Part shown: positions 8,418 to 17,158 of the stretch, in pieces | Layout of the letters: every line of letters starts with the position of its first letter | Position numbering within the stretch: position 1 is the stretch's first letter | DNA from: Martelella alba | GTDB taxonomy: Bacteria > Pseudomonadota > Alphaproteobacteria > Rhizobiales > Rhizobiaceae | Length of the DNA: 64,000 nucleotides | Direction of reading: 5' to 3' | Assembly (NCBI RefSeq): GCF_006516955.1 | Contig: NZ_VHLG01000013.1 | Coordinates: 62,001 to 126,000, forward strand | Program-made: the position numbers and the translations under genes | The notes under the pieces: model-generated | What the model was told of the DNA's origin: nothing | Seen by the model: the letters and a program-made list of their open reading frames with translations, nothing else | Database searches by the model: none

Positions 8418-10794
8418 TTACGAGGATCAGCCTGAAGATAAATCAATAGATCGTGGTACACGCGACTGGATCGCTGCGGAACAACCTAAAGTCTATCATT
8501 TCATTTTCACGGTTGGTGATGATCGCCTGAAGGTTACCGGAACCGATTTCGATACTGGTTTTCTCGCCGATATGAGATCGGGAAATGATTTTGTCACGAC
8601 ATGGGACAATCCGTATCTCCCTGCGTCCACGTTCTGGATGGGGTCCGGTAATGACGTCGCAAATGTTTGCGGTTCATCGCCAACCAGTGACGAGGACGAG
8701 GACGAGGAAGTGACGCGGGTTCTCTGCGATGATGGCGATGATGGCGATGATGGCGATGATATCGTCAATATTACGGGCGGCGGCTACGCCAATGTTTTTG
8801 GCGATGACGGCAACGACACGCTGTGCGTTCAACAGAACGGAGCCTTCAAGAGCGGTGTCATCAGCCTCACCGGCGGGGCCGGATATGATACCTTTCTTGT
8901 CACGCAACACCCGTCTTCAAGCTATAATCTGCCCACTTCAACCGGGCCGGCGTCGATTGGAATCTTCGTCACAGACGTTCTCCAGGACGTTCTTGGCTGG
9001 GTCCCAGGGGTTGGACTGGCTACCCACGCCGCAGCGGCACTGATCAGCACGACGACGATGGCAGCGCGCCAGAGTACCCGGTTTTTGAATGAGTTCTCCG
9101 GAGCGATGGATGGGCAGGACGGCTCTGTGAATATCCCGCAGGGCGGTGACACCTATGTCAGTATCGAGGATTTCGATCCCCTGGAGGACCAGCTCGTACA
9201 GACCTATCTCCACAATACGAACGGGATGGAGCAATATAGCTGGCAGAGCCAAGATGTCGCATCCGACAACTTCAGCATTGCGTTTAAAAGTGACGGCACG
9301 AATGTCTCCTCCGTCATTCATGTCGATCCGGCGATCGTCGAGACCTTGCGCGGCATCGAGGACGCTCATGGCGAAAGGGGCAGCCTTCCCGCCAGCGACG
9401 CCGAAATGAAGAACAAAATTCTGACTTCGATGGTCGATTCCATTGTCAACATCAAGAAAGAGGGTGACGATCTCTATATCATGCTGCAGGGAAACGGTGG
9501 CTATGACAAGCAGCCCGTCGACACCGATCAGGTCGAAAGCGCGCTTTCGGCAATGCAATCTTCGTCGAGTGATCTCAGCAGCCTGATTGCCAATATGCAT
9601 AACGGAGACCAGTACTACCTGCTTGGCAATACACCGGTAAAGCTGGGCGGTCCATCGACGGATGGCGCCACCAATATCACCCTCGGTGATAATGATTCCA
9701 ATGTCATGTTTGCGGGCACGACCCAGGATTGGGTCACGGATAAAAACGGCCACACATCCGCTTTGGAGGATCATGACGGCACGTTCTATCCATCCCAACA
9801 TATGACCAGCACCATGTTCGGCATGGGTGGTGATGACATCATCTATGGCAGTTTCGGCGAAGATTGCGTCTATGCCGGTGATGGCAATGACATGATCAGC
9901 ACCGGGGCCGGCAATGACTATGTCTGGGGCGATGCAGGCGATGACTACATCTGTGGCGGACGCGGCGACGACACACTTTTCGGCGGTGACGGCAAGGATA
10001 TCTTCAGCTTTGACGCGGAAAGCGGTCACGACATCATCCGCGATTTCACGCCCGGGGAAGATAAAATCGCGCTTGTCGCCGATAATTGGGATGCGCTTCA
10101 GAGCCAGATCGACACCAGCAATGCGAATGTGCCGGTCATCACGCTGAATGATGGATCGACCGTTGCGGTAACGCTGAGCAATGGTCAGGGCCTGAGCGAA
10201 AACGACTTTTATTACATGGGGGCAAACACCGCACTGGTGTTTGGGCACACCGGCACGGAGGGAAACGACACGATCTATGATGATACCTCCATCGTGGCGC
10301 TTCGCGGCTTGTCGGGTGATGATACGATACATTGCGAGGAAGGATATAACAGCGGCGTCTTTGGCGATGACGGCAATGACACGATCTATGCAAGCAATTG
10401 TTCCAGCGGCGGTTTTTCTGGTGGTGCCGGCGACGACCGGATCTTTGCCGGATCTGCCGGTGGCGTATTTTTTGGTGATGCCGGTGACGACAGTCTCTAT
10501 GGCGGTTCCGGAGAAGACGATTTCTATTTCCAGGACGGTTTCGGACATGACACCATCTATGGCTTTGCCGCCAGCACCAGCATGGTTGCCAATGTGTACG
10601 AACCGAAGGACAAGATCGCTCTGCAAGGGGTCTCCGGTCTTTCTGACTGGGAGGCGGTTTCCAACCAGATCACATACACGGATCTCCCTGATAGCGGTTA
10701 CTGCGCTATCATCAATGACGGTCATGGCAACGAGATAGATATCATGCTTGCAACCGGCACCCAGCTGGTCGAAAGTGATTTCATCTTCGCCTGA
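8317..10794 (+). CDS. RTX calcium-binding repeat protein, type I secretion substrate
   Basis: 825 residues from the longest start; ATG 8374 is an alternative and neither has a good ribosome site, consistent with real translation entering from 7974 by a frameshift. Glycine- and aspartate-rich nonapeptides occur in three blocks: about 8720-8820, 9825-9990 (GAGNDYVWGDAGDDYICGG) and 10300-10520 (GDDGNDTIY, GGAGDDRIF). Two are followed by a beta-roll end module (DIFSFDAESGHDIIRDF; DDFYFQDGFGHDTIYGF). No protease or lipase motif is visible in the roughly 500-residue middle, so activity is unknown. The protein ends in a short hydrophobic tail fitting a C-terminal type I signal. It is divergent from PrtD/PrtE-like genes. 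Confidence 0.85.
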   Translation: MLQRRELRLLPPSLSISKSMTGPHLNLEYRRSYDYEDQPEDKSIDRGTRDWIAAEQPKVYHFIFTVGDDRLKVTGTDFDTGFLADMRSGNDFVTTWDNPYLPASTFWMGSGNDVANVCGSSPTSDEDEDEEVTRVLCDDGDDGDDGDDIVNITGGGYANVFGDDGNDTLCVQQNGAFKSGVISLTGGAGYDTFLVTQHPSSSYNLPTSTGPASIGIFVTDVLQDVLGWVPGVGLATHAAAALISTTTMAARQSTRFLNEFSGAMDGQDGSVNIPQGGDTYVSIEDFDPLEDQLVQTYLHNTNGMEQYSWQSQDVASDNFSIAFKSDGTNVSSVIHVDPAIVETLRGIEDAHGERGSLPASDAEMKNKILTSMVDSIVNIKKEGDDLYIMLQGNGGYDKQPVDTDQVESALSAMQSSSSDLSSLIANMHNGDQYYLLGNTPVKLGGPSTDGATNITLGDNDSNVMFAGTTQDWVTDKNGHTSALEDHDGTFYPSQHMTSTMFGMGGDDIIYGSFGEDCVYAGDGNDMISTGAGNDYVWGDAGDDYICGGRGDDTLFGGDGKDIFSFDAESGHDIIRDFTPGEDKIALVADNWDALQSQIDTSNANVPVITLNDGSTVAVTLSNGQGLSENDFYYMGANTALVFGHTGTEGNDTIYDDTSIVALRGLSGDDTIHCEEGYNSGVFGDDGNDTIYASNCSSGGFSGGAGDDRIFAGSAGGVFFGDAGDDSLYGGSGEDDFYFQDGFGHDTIYGFAASTSMVANVYEPKDKIALQGVSGLSDWEAVSNQITYTDLPDSGYCAIINDGHGNEIDIMLATGTQLVESDFIFA
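8689..8760 (+). repeat. In-frame acidic microsatellites inside the RTX gene
   Basis: Three exact GACGAG copies (8689-8706) encode an Asp/Glu run, and about 3.9 exact GCGATGATG copies (8726-8760) encode DDG repeats. Both units are multiples of three, so changes in copy number would alter length, not frame. Confidence 0.85.
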
Positions 10795-10857
10795 GACAGG
10801 GTCTCAGCCAGGCGCCACTTTTATGCGCCCGCCTTCATCAGGAAATCATGTTCGAAA

Positions 10858-10950
10858 CGGAAGGGCCGCATTGCTGCGGCCCTTCCGACTGCTGACAAAG
10901 CCTGCCCCAGCCCCCTGCCGTCATGCTCGGGCTTGTCCCGAGCATCCAAG
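10858..10950 (+). repeat. Mosaic palindromic intergenic element, copy 1
   Basis: A 13-bp perfect hairpin with a 4-base loop (10858-10887), then the linker GACTGCTGACAA, a C-rich spacer, and CCGTC followed by a second palindrome (arms 10923-10931 and 10937-10945) ending ATCCAAG. The same architecture recurs at 16910-17016 and inverted at 17071-17158. It resembles rhizobial intergenic mosaic elements (RIME-like). The first hairpin could also terminate RTX transcription, but no T-run follows. Confidence 0.7.
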
Positions 10951-11054
10951 CACGCAATCACACGAGGTGTCGTCTCGGAGGCTTTTGGAGGGTTTCAAGA
11001 ATGCCCGGCTGGAACCTGTCAGCGATGAAGTTACCTTCGGAAATACCTTTGAAA

Positions 11055-12440
11055 TCACTCCACCGTAGCGGCGGGCGGATGGTAGCGGCCGTCCAGCATG
11101 GCTTTTTTCGGCAGGTAGGCCCGCATGAGAAGATAGAATGGGCCCTTCGGCGCGGGTAGCCAGTTGGCTGATTTTTCACCGCCGGGATCGCCTGCCTGGA
11201 TGTAGATTTCCAGCGATCCGTCCGCGCCCGTCACCAGACCCTTGGTCCGGTCGCCGATGGAGTAACGATTGATCGGATTGGCCACCATCAGGCGGTCCTT
11301 GAGATCATAAAGCGTGATCGACCAGAAGGCATTGACCGGCGGCAGATCTCCCTTTTCGAAACGCAGCACATAACTGTTTGACGAGCCGTCAAGCTGTGCT
11401 CCCTTCGAACCGGTATAAAGCGCCGGGTAGTAGGCTTCGTCCGGGGTGTTCTGAAACACCGATTGCCAGGCAACGACGGCGCGCAGCATGTAGTCATTTG
11501 CGAAGAAGACATTCGATACCGGCGGCATCTGCCAGCCGTTGACTTCATGCCCGGTGCCCTTCGCCGCCGCCTCGATCGCTGCCAGCCCGTCTCTGGCTGC
11601 GCGGGCCAGCCCGGCCTTTTGCTCATCACTGAGCTTATCTTCCTCGAAGCCGTGATCCGGTCCCAGCCCGATACGGCGGAACATGCCCATCAGGCCGGCC
11701 TCGTCCGCCGGCGGACGGTTCGCGGCCATCAGGTCGCCGATCCATTCGAAATCGGCCAGATCGCCGGAGTAGTCAGGTTTCGCCGGCGCCGGAGCAGCGG
11801 AGGGCTTGGTCCCGGCCACGAAGTTGCTGAGCGGCATGAATGTGGACGCATCCTGCAGCGCCTTGATGTTCGGCATGTCGGCTTCACCGTCGACGCCATA
11901 GCGCAGGATCACGAAGACCTTGTCGGTGGGCGCTTCAAGCCGCTCGATGCCATCCGGCAGCTTGCCCGCAAAGCCCGGCCCGACAAGGGCCACGGTTTTC
12001 TTTCCCGGCCCGTCGGTTCTGGTACTGACATAGGCGAAGTTGTTGGTGAAAGCGTCGACGAACTGCGTCGTATAGAACCGGTCGCCGGTCGCTGGCTTGA
12101 CAAAGACATAAGGTTCTTCGCTCAGATCCGCCCAGATCCAGCTGTAGATCGTGTCGTTATTGGTCGACTGGATATACTTCATGTCCGGCCCGGCCAGCTC
12201 GCTCGCGCTGGCCCAGACGCCCTGCGGCGCCATGAACCGACTGCTGTCGACGGTCTTGGTCGCGGTCATGCCGAGATGCGATTTTTCCATGACGATCATT
12301 GGATAACCGTAGATGAAGGCCTGCATGCCAATGGAATAGGCTTCCTGTTCCTCTGGGCTCGGCGCGTCCTGAGCCGAAACGTCTGCGGCGACAAGCAGCA
12401 CTGCGGCAGCAAGGACAATGCGGCGCATGAAATGGGACAA
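11055..12440 (-). CDS. Exported DUF1254/DUF1214 domain protein
   Basis: 461 residues. An N-terminal signal peptide (MRRIVLAAAVLLVAADVSAQ region) indicates export. DUF1254 occupies about 40-170 (YGYPMIVMEKSHLGM; the conserved NNDTIYSWIWADL) and DUF1214 the C-terminal third (NVFFANDYMLRAVVAWQSVF to the end). Biochemical function is not established for this family. I kept the TTG start at 12440 because GGAG lies eight bases upstream; ATG 12428 is farther from it. It lies 57 bases downstream of a second DUF1254 gene on the same strand, so they probably form one transcript. Confidence 0.8.
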   Translation of the reverse strand: MSHFMRRIVLAAAVLLVAADVSAQDAPSPEEQEAYSIGMQAFIYGYPMIVMEKSHLGMTATKTVDSSRFMAPQGVWASASELAGPDMKYIQSTNNDTIYSWIWADLSEEPYVFVKPATGDRFYTTQFVDAFTNNFAYVSTRTDGPGKKTVALVGPGFAGKLPDGIERLEAPTDKVFVILRYGVDGEADMPNIKALQDASTFMPLSNFVAGTKPSAAPAPAKPDYSGDLADFEWIGDLMAANRPPADEAGLMGMFRRIGLGPDHGFEEDKLSDEQKAGLARAARDGLAAIEAAAKGTGHEVNGWQMPPVSNVFFANDYMLRAVVAWQSVFQNTPDEAYYPALYTGSKGAQLDGSSNSYVLRFEKGDLPPVNAFWSITLYDLKDRLMVANPINRYSIGDRTKGLVTGADGSLEIYIQAGDPGGEKSANWLPAPKGPFYLLMRAYLPKKAMLDGRYHPPAATVE

Positions 12441-12497
12441 CGCTCTTCTCCGTATCCGTTAAAGTCGATCGCGGGCCTTTGCGGGCGCGATGCCATG

Positions 12498-14033
12498 TTA
12501 CTGTAGCCTGACGAAGTCACCCGGCTTCCAGCTATAGTCGATAGCGCTTTCGCCGGGGCCATAGAGACGAAGGATGCCGAAGAAGCCGCGCCCCGGCGCG
12601 GTGGCCAGCCAGTTGGCTTCGTGCCCCTGCGGTGCCTCGGGACCAATATAGAGGTCGATCGTGCCGTCGGCATTGACGGCCGGTTTGTCACGCGACCCCA
12701 ATGACGGGAACCGCCGCGCTTTCGTTGCCAGACCCGATGCGTTTTCGGCCTCGTAAAGGGTCATCGACCAGAACAGCTTGGCCGGAACATCCGGCGGCAA
12801 CGTCACCTTGTAGGACGCATCGCCAACCAGCGGATGGCCATCCGCATCGTTGAAAGCAACACCGTAGAATGCTCCTTTGCCCGGGGTCTGAGACACCATG
12901 CCAGGGCTCCAGGAATAATAGTCAGTGAAGAACCAGATCCGCTCCTCGATCGACCTGTAGCCGTGCTTTCTGTCGGTCCATGAAAGGTCCAGCGACTTGT
13001 CCGGGCCCGGTTGGGCGGCGTTGTTCGCCGGGTTCAGGTAGTGCCTGTCTGGCCAGATCAGATAGGACTTGCCCGCGACACCTTCCGACAGGCCGATAAC
13101 CCTGCTCATCTTGTAGGCCACCGTAGCCGCCTTATCGAGGATAGACCTCGTCGCGTCATCGGGAGCAAAATCCACACCCTGGATCAGGCCGATATTGGCC
13201 AGCCGTCCCAGATCATCCGCCCCGCCGAGATTTTCGCCTTCAGTGTCCACCAGCCATTTCAACTGCTCGAACGCCGAGAAATCGGATCGCGGCAGCATGT
13301 TCGCCGGCACGCCCGAGGCATTGGGGAACTCCATCGGCTTGCGGTCTGCCTCATCTGCGCTCAGAGGGTAGACCTTGACCTTCTCCAGAAGCTCCACCGC
13401 TGGCTCCAGATTCGCGGGATCCTGATAGAAGGCCCTGAGGAAGATGAACAGGTTGTTGGTACTGGATCGGTAGACATAATAGCCATCCGGCACATCCCCC
13501 GCATAACCCGGCGGCACGACGAGGAAATGACCGCCTTTGCCAGCATCGGGGCCGGGCAGGCCTACGTCACCAAAATACTTGCCTCCATCGACCGGGATCG
13601 GCTGCTGCCAGAAGTCCAGCAGGATCCCCTGCAGGCCCGGCGGCGCGTCCATGACGATGGGTCCGGTCTTGTCCATCTCGACATAGCTCATCGCATAAAG
13701 CACATCGGAATTCGGCGTGGTCACCAGTGTCTGGGGATCCAGCCGTTCCTTCCAGATCGGCAGAACATTGTAGCCAGCGCCGAAGGTTTTTTCCGACCCA
13801 AACTTCATGCCCAGCGTATTGATCAGCGGCATCGCCCACAAATAGGTCTGGGTCGCCTGCTGGAAGGTCAGCTCGTCGCGCAGGGTCGCTGCTGTCTGCG
13901 CTGTCGGGCGGTTATGTTCGAACGGCAGGTTCGCGAGCGCGTCGAAACGGTCGGTCTGCGCTGTCGCCAGCGACGTCTGAAGCAAGAAGGCAACCGCGAA
14001 TGCCGCGCTGCCGAGAAGTGATCGTGCTATCAT
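12498..14033 (-). CDS. Exported DUF1254/DUF1214 domain protein, paralogue
   Basis: 511 residues with a clear signal peptide (MIARSLLGSAAFAVAFLLQTSLATAQ). DUF1254 is in the N-terminal half (TPNSDVLYAMSYVEMD) and DUF1214 in the C-terminal half (PAKLFWSMTLYEAENASG). I chose ATG 14033, preceded by AGAGGAA. It shares domain order with the following gene but differs in detail, so the pair is an old duplication or co-inherited pair. The AraC gene upstream on the same strand is a candidate regulator. No enzymatic role can be assigned. Confidence 0.82.
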   Translation of the reverse strand: MIARSLLGSAAFAVAFLLQTSLATAQTDRFDALANLPFEHNRPTAQTAATLRDELTFQQATQTYLWAMPLINTLGMKFGSEKTFGAGYNVLPIWKERLDPQTLVTTPNSDVLYAMSYVEMDKTGPIVMDAPPGLQGILLDFWQQPIPVDGGKYFGDVGLPGPDAGKGGHFLVVPPGYAGDVPDGYYVYRSSTNNLFIFLRAFYQDPANLEPAVELLEKVKVYPLSADEADRKPMEFPNASGVPANMLPRSDFSAFEQLKWLVDTEGENLGGADDLGRLANIGLIQGVDFAPDDATRSILDKAATVAYKMSRVIGLSEGVAGKSYLIWPDRHYLNPANNAAQPGPDKSLDLSWTDRKHGYRSIEERIWFFTDYYSWSPGMVSQTPGKGAFYGVAFNDADGHPLVGDASYKVTLPPDVPAKLFWSMTLYEAENASGLATKARRFPSLGSRDKPAVNADGTIDLYIGPEAPQGHEANWLATAPGRGFFGILRLYGPGESAIDYSWKPGDFVRLQ

Positions 14034-14144
14034 TACCCGTTCCTCTTGTCGCGCGTTGATACTCGCACCCGTGCACGGCCTGACGGACCAGACACGCCGA
14101 CAGGATGACAAGGAAAGACAATCTCGGAAAAAACCGTCGGTTGT

Positions 14145-15089
14145 CTATGCAGATCGTGCCAATTTTGCAGAAGCAGCGGCGCGACGGCGCGCAACAGCGG
14201 CCGAAGGCAGCTCACCGAACAGCTCACGGTACCAGCCCGACAGCCGGCCGGGCTCTCCGATCCCCCACTGGTTCGCGATCAGGGCAATCGAACAGGCGGC
14301 TTCGGTCTCCGAGGCGAGATCATGCCGGATGCGATGCAGCCGCAGCCGCCGGACATAGGTGTTCGGCGGCTCGCCCAGGAACTCCATGAACGCACGGTAG
14401 AGCGTTCGTTTCGAAGTGCCGACCGCCGCCGCGATCTCCTCGACCCTGATCGGTTCATGCAGCTTGGCCAAGATATAGCTCCGCGCGCGGCCGACGATGG
14501 GACCATGGCCGTTCGGCCGTGACGGGTGCGGCGATGTTTTCGGCTTGCGGGCACAGTGGGTGATCATCAGCTGCAGGATCTCGGCCGAAGGATCGATCTC
14601 GATCGTGCCGCCGTCATGGACCCTGTCGAGACGCGTGCAAAGTCCTGCCAGATGGCGTGGATCTATCCTTTCGGTTCGAAACCGCGTCCCGCCCAGCGTC
14701 CGGTCGTCGAGAACCATATCGAGCGCCGCCGCTTCAATTTCCAGGCGTTCCTGGCTCAGCGAGACGGCGGCATAGAGCGAACCTGCCCGATATAGCGAAT
14801 CGTGTTCATCGCCGGGACGGAAGACACCGACACTGCCGTCGCCGACGGGCTCGTGCCAATGCCACGACCCGGGAGAGATCCGCAGACCGATCCCCAGCGT
14901 GACCCGGTCTTCGGATAACGGACCGCTCAGTGATACGGCCTGCTCAAGGCGCCCGCAGGTCATGACCATTCCGTCGCGCTCGATGAAGGCAAGGCTGCCT
15001 GTAACCGGAGCACGGCTCATCTGGACAGCTTTCAGTCCGGCGCCGAAAACAGCATTTCCGAGATCTTCGAGGCGCGCGAGCTGCAGCAC
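14145..15089 (-). CDS. AraC family transcriptional regulator
   Basis: 314 residues. The C-terminal AraC/XylS DNA-binding domain (about 205-300) has two HTH units: the first around VEEIAAAVGTSKRTLYRAF, the second ending in NQWGIGEPGRLSGWYRELFG. The N-terminal 190 residues are a cupin-like sensing domain of the type that recognises small ligands. It is followed 111 bases downstream by the two DUF1254 genes on the same strand and is divergent from the MFS pump, so either may be its target. Confidence 0.85.
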   Translation of the reverse strand: MLQLARLEDLGNAVFGAGLKAVQMSRAPVTGSLAFIERDGMVMTCGRLEQAVSLSGPLSEDRVTLGIGLRISPGSWHWHEPVGDGSVGVFRPGDEHDSLYRAGSLYAAVSLSQERLEIEAAALDMVLDDRTLGGTRFRTERIDPRHLAGLCTRLDRVHDGGTIEIDPSAEILQLMITHCARKPKTSPHPSRPNGHGPIVGRARSYILAKLHEPIRVEEIAAAVGTSKRTLYRAFMEFLGEPPNTYVRRLRLHRIRHDLASETEAACSIALIANQWGIGEPGRLSGWYRELFGELPSAAVARRRAAASAKLARSA

Positions 15090-15686
15090 AGACCAGGTTG
15101 CGCCAGCATATCGAGACGGCTCTCTCGATTCGTGTCCACCGGGTTTCAGGTCTGGAATGCTCTCTCCTCCGGCTTCTCATCGATTTATGTATTTGCCCAA
15201 GCATGGCACGCGATTGCCTTTAATCAGAAGAGCGCCCGCAAAGCAGCATTCCCTTTGATTTTGAGGCTCGTTTACAGTGGCATGACCGGCTACCGAACAC
15301 TCTCCTAGGTAGAATTTTTACTCTCATTCAACGGGATGAGCAATAGAGGTCGGTGTCGAACCGTCAATCTCAAAGGCTCCTATGCTGTAACGCCCTTTGC
15401 CGGTGCCCGTTTCGCGGGGCGTTAGATCTGTCCGATACCGGTCGCACTAAACCCTTGCGCGGTGAAATAGGTATTAAAGCCCAAAACACGGAATGAATGC
15501 TCATTCACGACAAGTCATTTTTGACGTGCAAGAATAGGCCGCTCCACGCGTAGCCAAGCAGGATTTAAGCGGTCCGCTATTAAAATTGATCTCATATTAG
15601 AATTTATCATCGACAGCCATGAGCAATAGGAACTCCGGTTTAAAGCTCGCCGTGGCGGCGGGCGTCAACAAATCGGAGAACCTACA
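15090..15686. other. Divergent intergenic region between araC-type and MFS genes
   Basis: 597 bases without a gene. It contains the near-perfect palindrome TGAATGCTCATTCA (15494-15507), a TetR-like operator shape, although no TetR gene is in the window. The phrase ATGAGCAATAG occurs twice (about 15336 and 15619), the second roughly 60 bases before the MFS start. AT-rich DNA at 15580-15615 probably holds the MFS promoter. Confidence 0.45.
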
Positions 15687-16904
15687 ATGCCTATCGGAGT
15701 CTGGGCGCTGACAGCTGCCGCCCTTGCTATTGGCATGGCAGAATTCGTCATCGTCGGCATTCTGCCTCAAATCGCGACAGATACAAATGTCAGCCTTGCC
15801 ACCGCCGGCCTGACCGTCAGCATTTATGCGCTGGCCGTAGCTGTCGCTGCCCCCTTGCTGACGGCGCTTACCGGCCGCATCGACCGCAAGAAGCTGGTAC
15901 TGGCCCTGATGGGACTGTTTATGGCAGCAAACCTGGTCTCGGCGCTGGCACCAAACTTTTCAATTCTGCTTTTCGGGCGGATCCTCTCCGGTATTGTTCA
16001 AGGGGTCTTCTATTCGATCGCAACCGTGGTCGCGGCGCAGCTCGTGCCCAAGGACAAGGCAGGCCAAGCCATCGCGACCATGTTCACGGGCATCACGCTG
16101 GCGCTGATTTCCGGTGTTCCCGCCGGCGCGTTCATCGCCAACGCATTTGGATGGCGTGCGACTTTCTTTGCTGTCACCGGGATTGGACTGTTATCCTTCA
16201 TCGCCCTCATCGCATTGCTGCCATCAAATCTGGAGCGCCCCGTCCCTGCTTCATTTGGAGAGCAGCTATCCGTGGTTTTCAAACCACGTCTGGCGCTGCT
16301 TTTCGCTATCACCTGCGTCGGCTATGGCGGTTCCTTCGTCGCCTTTACCTATCTGTCTCCGATCCTGGAGACCTTCACGGGCATGACGCCAAACGGCATC
16401 GGAACCTTGCTGTTTTTCTACGGTGTCGCCGTGGCGATCGGCAATCTGATCTGCGCGCGGATTGCTGACAGAGCGGGCGCTATGCCGGTTCTGCTCGGCA
16501 TCTATGCCATCATGGCTGTTGCTCTCCTGGCCCTCATCCCACTTTCAGGCAATCTTTGGACGGTCACACCTCTCGTCATCCTTTGGGGCATTGTCGCTTT
16601 CGGTTCTGTTTCGATCCTGCAGCTTTATGCCGTCAGACAGGCGGCGCTGATTGCGCCGCGCGCCGTCAATGCGACGTCAAGCATGAATATATCGGCGTTC
16701 AATCTTGGCATCGCCCTTGGTGCCGGCGGTGGCGGCATCGTCGTCAATCACTTGGGACTGGCAATGACTGGCCCGGTAGCAGGTATTGTCGTTCTCGCCG
16801 GACTGCTGCTGGCACTTGTCAGCGCCGGTATCGACAGACGCCATTGTGCCCGCCTGCGTGATGGCAATGGCGGCGAATGCCCCGACGATTTCGCAACCGC
16901 CTGA
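15687..16904 (+). CDS. Major facilitator superfamily efflux transporter, AraJ/NepI-like
   Basis: 405 residues with about 12 membrane helices. The N-terminus (ALAIGMAEFVIVGILPQIA) and the loop after helix 2 (TGRIDRKKLVLALMGLF) match the drug/sugar proton antiporter group of AraJ, YdhP and NepI. It would export a small metabolite or drug; substrate unknown. GGAGAACC lies just before the ATG. It converges on the LysR gene, with two oppositely oriented mosaic repeats between them. Confidence 0.85.
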   Translation: MPIGVWALTAAALAIGMAEFVIVGILPQIATDTNVSLATAGLTVSIYALAVAVAAPLLTALTGRIDRKKLVLALMGLFMAANLVSALAPNFSILLFGRILSGIVQGVFYSIATVVAAQLVPKDKAGQAIATMFTGITLALISGVPAGAFIANAFGWRATFFAVTGIGLLSFIALIALLPSNLERPVPASFGEQLSVVFKPRLALLFAITCVGYGGSFVAFTYLSPILETFTGMTPNGIGTLLFFYGVAVAIGNLICARIADRAGAMPVLLGIYAIMAVALLALIPLSGNLWTVTPLVILWGIVAFGSVSILQLYAVRQAALIAPRAVNATSSMNISAFNLGIALGAGGGGIVVNHLGLAMTGPVAGIVVLAGLLLALVSAGIDRRHCARLRDGNGGECPDDFATA

Positions 16905-16909
16905 AAACG

Positions 16910-17016
16910 AAGGGGCGGTCCTTATGCGGCCTCTTCAGACTGCTGACAAGGTCATTTGCTTGGGGTGGAACAGCCGCCCCCTCCGCCGTCATCCCCGTGC
17001 TCGGCACGGGGATCCA
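16910..17016 (+). repeat. Mosaic palindromic intergenic element, copy 2
   Basis: Begins six bases after the MFS stop. It has the GC-rich head with TCCTTATGCGGCC, the linker GACTGCTGACAA shared with copy 1, and GCCGTC followed by a strong palindrome (16991-17013, arms around CCCCGTGC and GCACGGGG) ending ATCCAGG. The head and tail match copies 1 and 3. Confidence 0.7.
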
Positions 17017-17050
17017 GGTTCTTCAAGGCATTGGACTAAAAGAGTCTTCC

Positions 17051-17068
17051 GCCGTGCAGACGCACGGC
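17051..17068. repeat. Perfect hairpin between the two convergent repeats
   Basis: GCCGTGC and GCACGGC, separated by AGAC, form a 7-bp stem centred between the oppositely oriented mosaic elements and may help separate the convergent transcripts. Confidence 0.5.
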
Positions 17069-17070
17069 GG

Positions 17071-17158
17071 CTGGATATCTGTGTCAAGCACAGATATGAC
17101 GCCAGCGGGGATTGGAAAGCTTTGTCAACAGCCTGGGCGGTCCTTATGCGGCCGCCTT
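17071..17158 (-). repeat. Mosaic palindromic intergenic element, copy 3, inverted
   Basis: Read on the minus strand it has the GGCCGCATAAGGACCGCC head, the linker TGTTGACAAAG, and GGCGTCAT followed by a palindrome (17075-17097, ATATCTGTG and CACAGATAT) ending ATCCAG. It supplies the last codons and the TAA of the LysR gene, so the repeat has inserted into or evolved with that 3' end. Confidence 0.65.

Noticed and set aside
8938-10725. 595-codon minus-strand open frame opposite the RTX gene
   Set aside because: It is opened by the Gly/Asp codon bias of the RTX repeats; no domain or ribosome site.
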